Shown: positions 1 through 6,791 of the stretch, one piece after another
Layout of the letters: every line of letters starts with the position of its first letter
Position numbering within the stretch: the stretch's first letter is position 1
Origin: Chloroflexota bacterium
Lineage (GTDB): Bacteria > Chloroflexota > Ktedonobacteria > Ktedonobacterales > JADMIN01
Assembly: GCA_021323855.1 (NCBI GenBank)
Contig: JAJPKE010000018.1
Span: 48,302 to 112,301, forward strand
Reading direction: 5' to 3'
DNA length: 64,000 nt
Notes under the pieces: generated by a model
The model's database searches: none
The model's input: only the letters and a program-made list of their open reading frames with translations
What the model was told of the DNA's origin: nothing
Program-made: the position numbers and the translations under genes

Positions 1-66
1 TCTGCTGTGCTGCTCATCAGATCGGCTCTGGTGGCGAGCATCTTTATCTTTGTCATGTACGCTCAT
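1..66 (-). CDS. Start of an unidentified hydrophilic protein (partial, runs off the window)
   Basis: On the minus strand an ATG at 66 opens a frame that stays open to the window edge (22 codons). It has an SD-like GAAAGG about 10 bases upstream. The visible residues (MSVHDKDKDARHQSRSDEQ and onward) are very hydrophilic and rich in D, K, R, H and S. The gene would be divergent from the BON-domain gene at 221. Too little is visible to name a family; it could also be a chance frame. Confidence 0.4.
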   Translation of the reverse strand, partial: MSVHDKDKDARHQSRSDEQHSR

Positions 67-220
67 GTTGCTCGTTCCTTTCCTGTTTTGCCCTGCCACA
101 CACCACTGAGCTGATTCGCTGCATGTTATGTGCCACTTGCGCGCATTCCATGTATGTGCAGCGTATCTGCGGCTGGCACCGTTATTGCGCGCAACATCCT
201 GGTGTTAGGAGGAGCCTACC

Positions 221-829
221 ATGAAGAACAACAAGCCATTACGCAACAACGAGAGCTGGCCGGGGGATGAGCGCGAGGCGCGCGACGCGAACGAGGGAAG
301 CCCGCGTCGCACCGAAGGCGCCATGATTGAGAATAACGCCAGTATGCCCGATGAGAACGAGACGGTGAGCGAGGAGGCCCTGGACCCTGGTTTCGATGAG
401 GTGCCCCTGGAGACGGACCCCTCGAACGTCACCGACGAGAGCGTCTATGACGACCTGCCGCCGGAGGAGAACGATCCTGCCTACTTCGCGCCGACCGATC
501 CAGTGCTGACGACCGACCAGCATGATGATATTCAGGTGTTGGGCGGCTGGGCGCCGTCCGCGCTCTCGCCAGAGGCACAGGCGGACCGCTCGGCGGAGGG
601 TCCGCAGCCCGGCGATGAGGCGCTGGCGGATGCGGTGCGCCGCGAACTGCAAGAGGACGCGATGACCACTGATCTTGCCATCGAGGTTGAGGTAAATGAC
701 GGCATCGTGCATCTACGTGGCCACGTCACCGACCTGGAAGACGCCGAGGCTGCCGAGTCCGTCGCCTCGGAGGTTCCCGGCGTCCGCGAGGTCCGCGACG
801 AGATAGACGTGCGCTCGATGGATAGCTAG
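221..829 (+). CDS. BON-domain protein with acidic N-terminal half
   Basis: A 202-residue protein. Residues about 130-200 match a BON domain (an alpha/beta fold found in OsmY-like and other envelope or stress proteins, thought to bind membranes or ligands): a predicted helix around ALADAVRREL, then strands containing VEVNDGIVHLRGHV, then EAAESVASEVPGVREVRDEI. The first 130 residues are acidic, low in complexity and probably disordered, rich in E, D and P. No signal peptide is visible, so it may be cytoplasmic. The start is set by AGGAGG eight bases before the ATG. It appears monocistronic, followed by a long-form hairpin repeat. The domain call is fairly sure; the role is unknown. Confidence 0.85.
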   Translation: MKNNKPLRNNESWPGDEREARDANEGSPRRTEGAMIENNASMPDENETVSEEALDPGFDEVPLETDPSNVTDESVYDDLPPEENDPAYFAPTDPVLTTDQHDDIQVLGGWAPSALSPEAQADRSAEGPQPGDEALADAVRRELQEDAMTTDLAIEVEVNDGIVHLRGHVTDLEDAEAAESVASEVPGVREVRDEIDVRSMDS

Positions 830-850
830 CCCAAACGCCCGCGCCCACGC

Positions 851-960
851 TCCCCTCTGCCGCGCACGGGGACCGCCGCCGCTCGTCCGCAGGACGAGAA
901 GCACCCCATCGGGGTGCGGAGGCGGTGGGTGAGCGCAGCGGAGGGGCTGGGGGCGAGGTC
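851..960. repeat. Long-form intergenic hairpin repeat (copy 1)
   Basis: A 110-base element between two convergent genes. The outer arms are C-rich (CCCCTCTGCCGCGCACGGGG) and G-rich (GAGGGGCTGGGGGCGAGGTC). Inside are two short stems, 882-888/892-898 and 901-907/911-917, each 7 bp with a 3-base loop and separated by AA. The same layout, with different stem sequences, occurs at 51358-51460. It ends exactly where the epimerase stop codon begins. Confidence 0.8.
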
Positions 961-1953
961 TTACGCGTTGTGCCACGCGGCGAGCAGCGCCGTCTCGCGT
1001 TCGCGCGTGATGCCCGCCTTCCACTGATAATCTGCCGGGCGCGTGACCTCCCAGGCGAGCGTATCGCGGATGGTTTCCGCCATTGGACGGAAGCGCAGAC
1101 CGGCAGCGATGGCCTGCTGGCAGTTGGCAGCGCTGAAGCCGGCCATACTCGTGTCGCTCGGCGGAATCCAGAGCGGCATATCCATCCACGGGCCAACCTC
1201 ATGCTGCTCTAAAAACTGCTCGCTCACCCAGGTGAAGCGCGCATCGCTCTCGCTGGCGCGCTTGCAGGCGTCCAGCAGTTCGCCCAGCGTCAGCGGCGTG
1301 GCCGGGCCGGTGGCATTGTAGACGCCGGTGTGGCGCTGCTCCGCCAGGTCCAGCATCCACGCGGCAAGGTCGCGCGCATCAATGAACTGGACCGGCGATT
1401 CTGGCGGCGCAGGAGCCAGCACCTCTCCGCCCAGCGCCACGCGATGCGGCCAGTAGGTGAAGCGGTCGGTCGGGTCGTAGGGGCCGACAATCAGGCCGGG
1501 GCGAATGACGAGCGCGTGCCCTGGCATGGCAGCCTCGGCAGCCTGCTCGCAGAGCGCCTTGTGCCCGCCGTAATTTTCCGGCGTGCGCTCCTCGGTCGTC
1601 GGGTCCGCCAGCATGGCAAGCGGTGTGGTTTCGGTAGGCGGTTTGCTGAAATCCGCATAGACCGAGATGCTGGAGACGAACGTGTAGTGGTCCACCGCAT
1701 CTGCCAGCAACTCCGCCGACGCGCGCACCAGACGTGGCAACTGGCCGCTGGTGTCAATCACTGCATCCCAGCGCCGCCCGCGTAGTACGTTAATGCCGCC
1801 GTCGCGGTCGCCATGCACCTGTTCCACATCGGGGAAGTGTCCAGGGTTCGCCTGCCCGCGATTGAAGAGCGTCACCTCGTGGTTGCGGGCCAGCGCAGCC
1901 TCAACCAGATGCCGCCCCAGAAAAACCGTCCCACCCAGCACCAAAAGACGCAC
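961..1953 (-). CDS. NAD-dependent epimerase/dehydratase (extended SDR family)
   Basis: A 330-residue Rossmann-fold protein. The N-terminus has the nucleotide-binding motif GGTVFLG (residues 7-13), the SDR serine region VSSISVY near residue 95, and a YxxxK catalytic pair (Y128, K132 in YGGHK). Proteins of this subgroup act on nucleotide sugars or related substrates with bound NAD(P); the substrate here cannot be told. The start is a GTG with AAAGGAG eight bases upstream. The upstream region holds three hairpin repeats and the preceding gene on this strand is clpP, so the two may share a transcript, but the 245-base gap makes this uncertain. Confidence 0.85.
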   Translation of the reverse strand: MRLLVLGGTVFLGRHLVEAALARNHEVTLFNRGQANPGHFPDVEQVHGDRDGGINVLRGRRWDAVIDTSGQLPRLVRASAELLADAVDHYTFVSSISVYADFSKPPTETTPLAMLADPTTEERTPENYGGHKALCEQAAEAAMPGHALVIRPGLIVGPYDPTDRFTYWPHRVALGGEVLAPAPPESPVQFIDARDLAAWMLDLAEQRHTGVYNATGPATPLTLGELLDACKRASESDARFTWVSEQFLEQHEVGPWMDMPLWIPPSDTSMAGFSAANCQQAIAAGLRFRPMAETIRDTLAWEVTRPADYQWKAGITRERETALLAAWHNA

Positions 1954-1976
1954 TGCGTGGCTCCTTTCATAGAAAA

Positions 1977-2015
1977 GACCTCACCCCCTACCCCCTCTCC
2001 CATAGGAGAGGGGCC
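1977..2015. repeat. Short-form hairpin repeat (copy 2)
   Basis: GACCTCACCCCCTA arm, then the inverted pair CCCCTCTCC and GGAGAGGGG around the loop CATA. Member of the dispersed intergenic family described under findings. Confidence 0.8.
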
Positions 2016-2092
2016 GCTAGGCAGGCTGGTTCGATGTTGGCATACTGCTTTTTCTTGCGCCAACGACGCTGTATGCTCTCACCGCTTCACGT

Positions 2093-2148
2093 GACCTCAC
2101 GATCCCCTCTCGCAAGGAGAGGGGTGACCGAAGGCCGGGGTGAGGTCT
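2093..2148. repeat. Short-form hairpin repeat (copy 3)
   Basis: Inverted pair CCCCTCTC / GAGAGGGG around GCAAG, flanked by GACCTCAC on the left and GGGGTGAGGTC on the right, so the whole element is itself an inverted repeat. Confidence 0.75.
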
Positions 2149-2154
2149 CCCGGT

Positions 2155-2195
2155 TCCCCTCTCCCGCGCACGGGGGAGGGGTTAGGGGTGGGGTC
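2155..2195. repeat. Short-form hairpin repeat (copy 4)
   Basis: CCCCTCTCCCGCGCACGGGG-type element followed by GAGGGGTTAGGGGTGGGGTC. It ends next to the clpP stop codon (2199) and may double as a transcription end for clpP. Confidence 0.8.
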
Positions 2196-2198
2196 CGC

Positions 2199-2861
2199 TT
2201 ACCGCAGGAGGGCAGAGGGTTCGCCGCGACTCTTCCAGTCTTCCAGCGTCAGCACCTCGTCCACGATACCATACTCTTTGGCGGCTTCCGCGCTCATGTA
2301 ATAGTCGCGCTCGGTATCGCGCTGCACCCGTTCGAGCGGCTGGCCGGTGTGGAAGACGATGATGTCGTTCATCACATCGCGGGTATGCAACATCTCGCGC
2401 GCCTGAATATCAATTTCCGTTGCCTGCCCGCCCAGGCTGCGGTCTGGAATCAACGGCTGGTGAATGTGTATACGGGAATGGGGCAATGCGAAGCGACGGC
2501 CCGGATCGCCTGCCATCAGCAGAATCGTGCCGAAGCTGGCGGCCATACCGACGCAGGTGGTGGCGATAGGACAGCGCAGCGAGCGCATGGTGTCATAGAT
2601 TCCCAGCCCTGCCGTAATCACACCGCCAGGGGAACTGATGTACATATTGATCGGGCGGTCGGAACTCTCGCTCGCCAGGAAGAGCAGTTCGGCCACCACC
2701 AGGCTGGCAAGCTGATCTTCCACTGGACCGTTGACGAGAATGATGCGCTCTCGCAGCAGCCGCGAGAAGAGATCATAGGCGCGCTCGCCGCGTGCGCCGG
2801 ATTCGATGACCGTCGGGATTACCATGCTGGCCTGTCGTGCCAGCGTATCGTATGCGGACAT
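2199..2861 (-). CDS. clpP: ATP-dependent Clp protease proteolytic subunit
   Basis: A 220-residue serine peptidase of family S14, the usual length for ClpP. The triad is visible: S109 in GMAAS, H134 in IHIHQP and D186 in ERDYYMSA. The oligomer/oxyanion segment ISSPGG is at residues 75-80. ClpP forms a tetradecameric chamber that degrades proteins unfolded by ClpX or ClpC; no Clp ATPase gene is in this window. The start codon follows GAGGTG, which lies in the loop of a small TGAAAC/GTTTCA hairpin (2864-2880). A small DUF4177-like gene sits 32 bases upstream on the same strand, so the two are probably co-transcribed. Confidence 0.96.
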   Translation of the reverse strand: MSAYDTLARQASMVIPTVIESGARGERAYDLFSRLLRERIILVNGPVEDQLASLVVAELLFLASESSDRPINMYISSPGGVITAGLGIYDTMRSLRCPIATTCVGMAASFGTILLMAGDPGRRFALPHSRIHIHQPLIPDRSLGGQATEIDIQAREMLHTRDVMNDIIVFHTGQPLERVQRDTERDYYMSAEAAKEYGIVDEVLTLEDWKSRGEPSALLR

Positions 2862-2863
2862 AG

Positions 2864-2880
2864 TGAAACACCTCGTTTCA
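2864..2880 (-). promoter_or_regulatory. Hairpin presenting or masking the clpP ribosome binding site
   Basis: On the minus strand TGAAAC and GTTTCA form a perfect 6-bp stem whose loop (GAGGT) contains the clpP SD. It lies three bases before the ATG. It may tune translation, or be a protein-binding dyad; this is inference from sequence alone. Confidence 0.4.
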
Positions 2881-2893
2881 ATTCACTTAACAC

Positions 2894-3172
2894 TTACTGG
2901 GCATAGCGCACGAAACAATAGATGATGCGTGTGACACGCTCACCGCCGGGGAACTGCGCGATACCGGCGAGCAGCCAGCCCTCAGCGCCCAGTTCGTTGA
3001 GGCGCGCGTCGTCGAGCGGCGCCTCCTCACGCGGGTCAATCGTGACGGTGCGATACTCCCACTTCGGCTGCTCGGCTGCCTCGTAGACCATCGGCAGCGG
3101 CAACGTGATAGACTGTCTGCCATCGAGGTCTTGGCTGTAGTGGTGCAGGCCGCCAGGGGTCAGATAGGGCAT
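2894..3172 (-). CDS. Small DUF4177-like protein
   Basis: A 92-residue protein. The C-terminal half carries a DUF4177-like pattern: WEYRTVTID, then LNELGAEGWLLAGI, then a final strand RIIYCFVRY. This small alpha/beta fold has no known function. The start follows GAGGAG at a good distance, and the promoter region faces the xre gene. It is directly upstream of clpP with 32 bases between. Reasonably sure it is a real gene; the function is unknown. Confidence 0.75.
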   Translation of the reverse strand: MPYLTPGGLHHYSQDLDGRQSITLPLPMVYEAAEQPKWEYRTVTIDPREEAPLDDARLNELGAEGWLLAGIAQFPGGERVTRIIYCFVRYAQ

Positions 3173-3248
3173 AGGTGGTACTACTCCTCACTGTTTCTCT
3201 TGGGTTCTCGTGATTTGCAACGCAAGACCGGCTCGCGCCGGTGATGTC

Positions 3249-3277
3249 TTGAACAGTACCGCCGCCTGCGCTAGAAT
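3249..3277 (+). promoter_or_regulatory. Sigma-70-type promoter of the xre gene
   Basis: TTGAAC (3249-3254), a 17-base spacer and TAGAAT (3272-3277) give a near-consensus promoter directed toward the Xre gene. Transcription would start near 3284, just before the inverted repeat at 3292-3334. Confidence 0.7.
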
Positions 3278-3291
3278 TGAAGGCAAAAGTG

Positions 3292-3334
3292 ATGCTCATA
3301 GCATACCTGGCACCCGAAGATATGCTATGAGCAT
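3292..3334. promoter_or_regulatory. Large inverted repeat, candidate operator of the Xre regulator
   Basis: ATGCTCATAGCATA (3292-3305) and TATGCTATGAGCAT (3321-3334) are perfect 14-base inverted copies, 15 bases apart. Each arm is itself a dyad (TGCT-CAT-AGCA). The site lies just after the predicted start of transcription and 84 bases before the Xre start codon, which fits autoregulation by a dimer pair. Confidence 0.6.
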
Positions 3335-3417
3335 ATGTCGAACGTCGAATAGGGATAGAGGGCATAGAACACCCCCAAAACTGAGGTGGCGCGAAACGCG
3401 AGCGGGAGGCACCGGCG

Positions 3418-3756
3418 ATGGAAGACTTGCAGCAGACGATGGGCGCTGTGATCCGGCGCGAGCGACGTGAGCGCCACCTGACCCTCAAGGATTTGGCGGA
3501 GCGCGCGGGGCTGTCGGTGGTCTATCTTGGTGAGATCGAGCGCGGCAAGAAATACCCCTCGGCGCTGGTCCTGGAACGGCTGGCAAAGGCGCTCGATTTA
3601 GATGTGCCCGACCTGCTGGAGTATGTTGCCGATGAGATGCGCGGCGTAACCTTGCCACGCATGGCGATTGGCTTCACCCTGCCAGAGCCGCAGCCGCAGC
3701 CCGCCATCTCGCGCACTACGCCTACCGGCCAGATCATCAGCATGCTGGTGGCATAA
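3418..3756 (+). CDS. Xre-family helix-turn-helix transcriptional regulator
   Basis: A 112-residue protein with a lambda-repressor-like HTH (residues about 11-66): IRRERRERHLTLKDLAERAG, then LSVVYLGEIERGKKYPSALVL, then LAKALDL. The rest is a short tail without a recognisable ligand domain. The start follows GGGAGG eight bases upstream. It has its own promoter and a candidate operator (3292-3334). The next gene, a CHAP lipoprotein, begins one base after its stop, so the two are co-transcribed, and the regulator probably controls cell-wall or envelope functions. The last point is inference. Confidence 0.9.
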   Translation: MEDLQQTMGAVIRRERRERHLTLKDLAERAGLSVVYLGEIERGKKYPSALVLERLAKALDLDVPDLLEYVADEMRGVTLPRMAIGFTLPEPQPQPAISRTTPTGQIISMLVA

Positions 3757-3757
3757 G

Positions 3758-4954
3758 ATGCTGCGTCGCCGCCGCGCAGCGCAGGCGCATCTCGCGGTGC
3801 TGGCGATGCTCGCGCTGGCGGTCCTGCTTTCGGCGTGCGCCCACTACACGCCAATGCCGATGCGCCTGACGCCGACTCCAACCAGTATGCCGGGCAACCG
3901 CTATGTAGACGCCAAGCTGGGCTTCAGTCTCGCGCTGCCGCCCGGATGGAGCGCCAGCCCGGAGCCAGGGCTGCGCAACACGCCGCATACCAGCGCCGTC
4001 ACGCTTATTAGCCCCGATGAGCAGACCATCCATCAGCAGGTGGTGATCGGCGTCTTTGAGAGCAGCGCCATGCCCGCTGCCTTCGCGCTGCGTGGCACAC
4101 CGACGATGCAGATTGGCCCGTATCCCGCCATCAGCGATGACCGCATGCACGGCGTGGCGCGTGCGCCTTGCTTGGTGCGGCTCTTCCTGGCGCACGACGA
4201 TTATGTGATGGCGACCTGGTGCGCAGGCGACGCTGCCACCAATGCCAGCGACTTCGATCACCTGCTCAGCACATATCTGCCCGCCGCGCCTGGTTTCGTT
4301 CCCCATGCCCAGCCCGCGCCAGCGCCACAGACCTGCGCCCAGCGTGAGGGGGCACTGGGCTACGCAGCGAATGCGCAGTGGGGACGGACGCTTGCGGGGC
4401 CAACGGCGGCAGCGCCTGCTCTCGGTTGGGGCGCTGAGCAGCCGGGAATCTACGTGTGCAGCAACGAAGGTTCGCCAGACCTCTATCTCTTCCAATGCAC
4501 CGAACTGGTCAACCAATTCCTCTACGCGCAGTGGGCGCTGCCGCATATTCCGGGCAACGCCGCGCGCTACTTCGACTATTATCAGGGCAGCCAGCTACAT
4601 CCCGGCGTCATCCGCGACTTCCCCGCTGGCACGTATCAGCTTTCCAGCGATGCCAGCCAGGGAACGAGCGCGTTCCGTCCACAGCCAGGCGATCTGTTGA
4701 TTTTCCAGGATGTCAATAATCCACGCGCTGGCTGGATCTCCGGCCTGACGACCTCGCCCGGCCATATCGCGCTGATCGTGGGAGTGGACGCGGCGCATGT
4801 GTATGTCGCGCAGGAAAACTACAACGAGACGCAATATTTCCTGGCGCTGCCACTCGCCACCGTTGCCAATGGCTGGCAGATCACTGATCTCAGCGGCCTG
4901 CCCAATCGCATCGTGCGTGGCTGGATTCGCCTATCGGCGAACGCGCTGGCATAA
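3758..4954 (+). CDS. Lipoprotein with C-terminal CHAP (cysteine peptidase/amidase) domain
   Basis: About 398 residues. The N-terminus has arginines, a hydrophobic helix and a lipobox (VLLSAC, Cys27), so it should be membrane-anchored outside the cell. A middle region (residues 40-180) resembles a PsbP/lipoprotein-type beta domain with no firm match. The C-terminal third looks like a CHAP domain: Cys in LFQCTELVNQF, His in PGHIALIVGV and a following Asn/Glu in VAQENYNE. CHAP enzymes cleave peptidoglycan peptides. The start was taken at the ATG one base after the xre stop, because translation from there gives the lipobox; an upstream frame extension would overlap xre. Confidence 0.82.
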   Translation: MLRRRRAAQAHLAVLAMLALAVLLSACAHYTPMPMRLTPTPTSMPGNRYVDAKLGFSLALPPGWSASPEPGLRNTPHTSAVTLISPDEQTIHQQVVIGVFESSAMPAAFALRGTPTMQIGPYPAISDDRMHGVARAPCLVRLFLAHDDYVMATWCAGDAATNASDFDHLLSTYLPAAPGFVPHAQPAPAPQTCAQREGALGYAANAQWGRTLAGPTAAAPALGWGAEQPGIYVCSNEGSPDLYLFQCTELVNQFLYAQWALPHIPGNAARYFDYYQGSQLHPGVIRDFPAGTYQLSSDASQGTSAFRPQPGDLLIFQDVNNPRAGWISGLTTSPGHIALIVGVDAAHVYVAQENYNETQYFLALPLATVANGWQITDLSGLPNRIVRGWIRLSANALA

Positions 4955-5133
4955 CATCTCATAACACGAAGATTATGCTATACTGCGTCCCAACCGACGC
5001 GACATCCCCGAACTTAAACCTGTAGGCGTTGCGCCGCAATGTTCAGCGGCCACCTGAATGTGTCATCTGTATTGCTTTTCACTCGTATTTTCGTTTCTTT
5101 GTTTGCCACGCGAACATTAAAAGGGGACTCACC

Positions 5134-5433
5134 ATGTCGCTGCATGCGCGCTCCACCACTGTGACCATCCAATCAGACAAAATCGAAGAAGCGGTACGCA
5201 TCTATGAGGAGAGCATCAAGCCGGCTATCATGGCCCAGCAGGGCGCCAAACATTGCTATCTGTTGATAGACCGCTCCTCCGGCAAGGGTGTTTCCATCAC
5301 CATGTGGGAGAATGAGGCGGATGGCAAAGCCTATGAGGCCAGCGGCTCCTATCGTGAGCAGGTCGCCAAATTAGCGGCATTTTTCGCATCAGCGCCAGCG
5401 CTCGAAACCTACGAAGTAGCTGTCACCGCATAA
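5134..5433 (+). CDS. Small alpha/beta-barrel (ABM-like) protein
   Basis: A 99-residue protein with the pattern of dimeric alpha/beta-barrel proteins related to antibiotic-biosynthesis monooxygenase (ABM) domains: an N-terminal strand STTVTIQ, helix DKIEEAVRIYEESIKPAI, strand KHCYLLIDRSSGKGVSITMWENEADGKAYEAS. Such proteins may be haem-degrading or small monooxygenases, or have no known activity. The start is fixed by AGGGGA before the ATG. It is followed by a strong terminator (5469-5518). The fold call is good; the activity is unknown. Confidence 0.8.
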   Translation: MSLHARSTTVTIQSDKIEEAVRIYEESIKPAIMAQQGAKHCYLLIDRSSGKGVSITMWENEADGKAYEASGSYREQVAKLAAFFASAPALETYEVAVTA

Positions 5434-5468
5434 ACTGGAAAACCGAGATTTGGCAGAATGCTCTTTGG

Positions 5469-5518
5469 TGGAGAGAGTCATGCACCGTTGAAATTGTGCC
5501 TCTCTCCATCAGTTTTTT
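5469..5518 (+). terminator. Rho-independent terminator
   Basis: A 9-bp stem TGGAGAGAG / CTCTCTCCA (5469-5477, 5500-5508) with an inner GCAC/GTGC pairing, followed by TCAGTTTTTT. It ends the ABM-like gene. Confidence 0.8.
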
Positions 5519-5564
5519 GATTGCATAATAATAGATAGCCAGCTTACGAAAGCGTGTGAAAATT

Positions 5565-5798
5565 ATGAGCAGATCACGACGAAAACGACCATTTCGCGGC
5601 ATCACTACCTGCGAGAGCGAAAAAGAGGATAAGCAACATGCTCATCGCGCCTATCGCCACGCCGTCAAACAGCATATGAAGCTGAATCCGAAAAGCGAGA
5701 CAATTCCCAACTGGCGTGAATATTCAGATCCGTGGAGTTGGGGCAAAGATGGAAAGATGCTCATTCGGCCAGAATGGGAAAAGCTCATGAGGAAATAA
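5565..5798 (+). CDS. Small basic protein of unknown function
   Basis: A 77-residue, highly basic and aromatic protein beginning MSRSRRKRPFRGITT. It resembles small conserved hypothetical proteins that start with MSRS(R/K)RK and contain an EKxDK(x)AHR segment, but I cannot assign a function. A GTG nine bases earlier is an alternative start; no strong SD decides between them. It lies between a terminator and a convergent GNAT gene. Confidence 0.65.
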   Translation: MSRSRRKRPFRGITTCESEKEDKQHAHRAYRHAVKQHMKLNPKSETIPNWREYSDPWSWGKDGKMLIRPEWEKLMRK

Positions 5799-5814
5799 TC
5801 GAGTCCAGAGTGAG

Positions 5815-6588
5815 TTATACATGCGTCTCAGGAGTGAGATAAACCAGATGCGACCATTCGACAAATCCTAGCTTCTCCGCGATTTTTCGTGATGCCCAAT
5901 TGTCCACGCTCGTACTCCAGATGGGCGTGCGCCTCTGCTGTTGCACCTGCTGGCAGACGAGGCTTGCGGCAGCCGTTGCCAGCCCCTGCCCGCGCCATTG
6001 CTCATCGGTCGCCACTGCGATATCGGCATAGCGCGCCGACTGGCAGGATGTGTGCGCCCGCGCAACGAGCCGCCCATCCACAACCGCGCCCGCTACAAAT
6101 CCTTCCGCCAGCAGCATTTGCGGCGAGCCATAGGCGGCGCCGATGCCTCCACCTGGTCCGGTCAGCGCCAATTCTACCTCGTGCGGTTGCAGCAGGCGCA
6201 CGGTTGGATGGCTATATGGGACGGCTGGCGTGGGCAGTGTGAAGAAGATTGCCTCTTCAGCGCGTAGAGTTGCGCCGCTTTCGCGTTCGATGAGCGTCCG
6301 TAGTTCTTCCGCATGGCGTGGCGCGATTCCCAGGCTCTTCCAGCCAGGAATGGACCTGATGAGCGCAGCGAGCGCGGAGACTTCTTCGCCAAACGCCAGC
6401 AGACTTCCAGGAAATAGTTCCACTATTGCGCCAGCAACGTGCGCAACATCGCCAGCGAGATAGGCGGGACACAGTTTACGGCGCAGGCGTTGCGCCGCAA
6501 ACACCGTCTCTGGAATATCCTCGAGCGCATCTGCCAAGGCAACTCCTTCTTCAGCGGTGCAGCGATGTATGTCATATGAACCGGGCAT
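5815..6588 (-). CDS. GNAT-family N-acetyltransferase
   Basis: About 257 residues. The C-terminal half (residues about 130-250) is a GNAT domain: the acetyl-CoA loop QWRGQGLA followed by helix TAAASLVCQQV, then the VDNWASRKIAEKLGF segment typical of the last helix and strand. The N-terminal half has no clear match. The start was set at 6588 because AGGAG lies seven bases upstream; frames opening at 6612 or 6708 are longer but have worse SD sites. It is divergent from bioY. The substrate is unknown. Confidence 0.85.
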   Translation of the reverse strand: MPGSYDIHRCTAEEGVALADALEDIPETVFAAQRLRRKLCPAYLAGDVAHVAGAIVELFPGSLLAFGEEVSALAALIRSIPGWKSLGIAPRHAEELRTLIERESGATLRAEEAIFFTLPTPAVPYSHPTVRLLQPHEVELALTGPGGGIGAAYGSPQMLLAEGFVAGAVVDGRLVARAHTSCQSARYADIAVATDEQWRGQGLATAAASLVCQQVQQQRRTPIWSTSVDNWASRKIAEKLGFVEWSHLVYLTPETHV

Positions 6589-6651
6589 ACGCCGTCTCCT
6601 CTCATTCATCATGGCTCCCTGGCATAGTTTCTCATACGAAGCCAGTATACG

Positions 6652-6661
6652 TGTCATGACA
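6652..6661. promoter_or_regulatory. 10-bp palindrome in the bioY/GNAT intergenic region
   Basis: TGTCATGACA is a perfect palindrome four bases upstream of a minus-strand TATACT (+ coordinates 6643-6648) pointing toward the GNAT gene, so it would sit between the -35 and -10 regions. Possible operator; weak evidence. Confidence 0.3.
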
Positions 6662-6706
6662 GATGAACCGAGCCTGCCCAATAGCGCCAATAGGCTCATG
6701 TATGCC

Positions 6707-6740
6707 ATATCGCACGATTCCTTGCGCAGTGCGATATACT
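6707..6740 (+). promoter_or_regulatory. Candidate operator overlapping the bioY promoter
   Basis: ATATCGCAC (6707-6715) and GTGCGATAT (6729-6737) are perfect inverted copies 13 bases apart. The right arm overlaps the -10 hexamer TATACT (6735-6740). A bound repressor would block transcription of the biotin transporter gene. The motif does not resemble the known BirA, BioR or BioQ operators. Confidence 0.5.
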
Positions 6741-6791
6741 GAGGCGCTGGCTGGTATCAGCCAAGATGTATTTGTTATGGAAAGGTATCGC

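Noticed and set aside
239..712. Long minus-strand frame opposite the BON-domain gene
   Set aside because: Shadow of the GC-rich coding strand; no start signal or family match.
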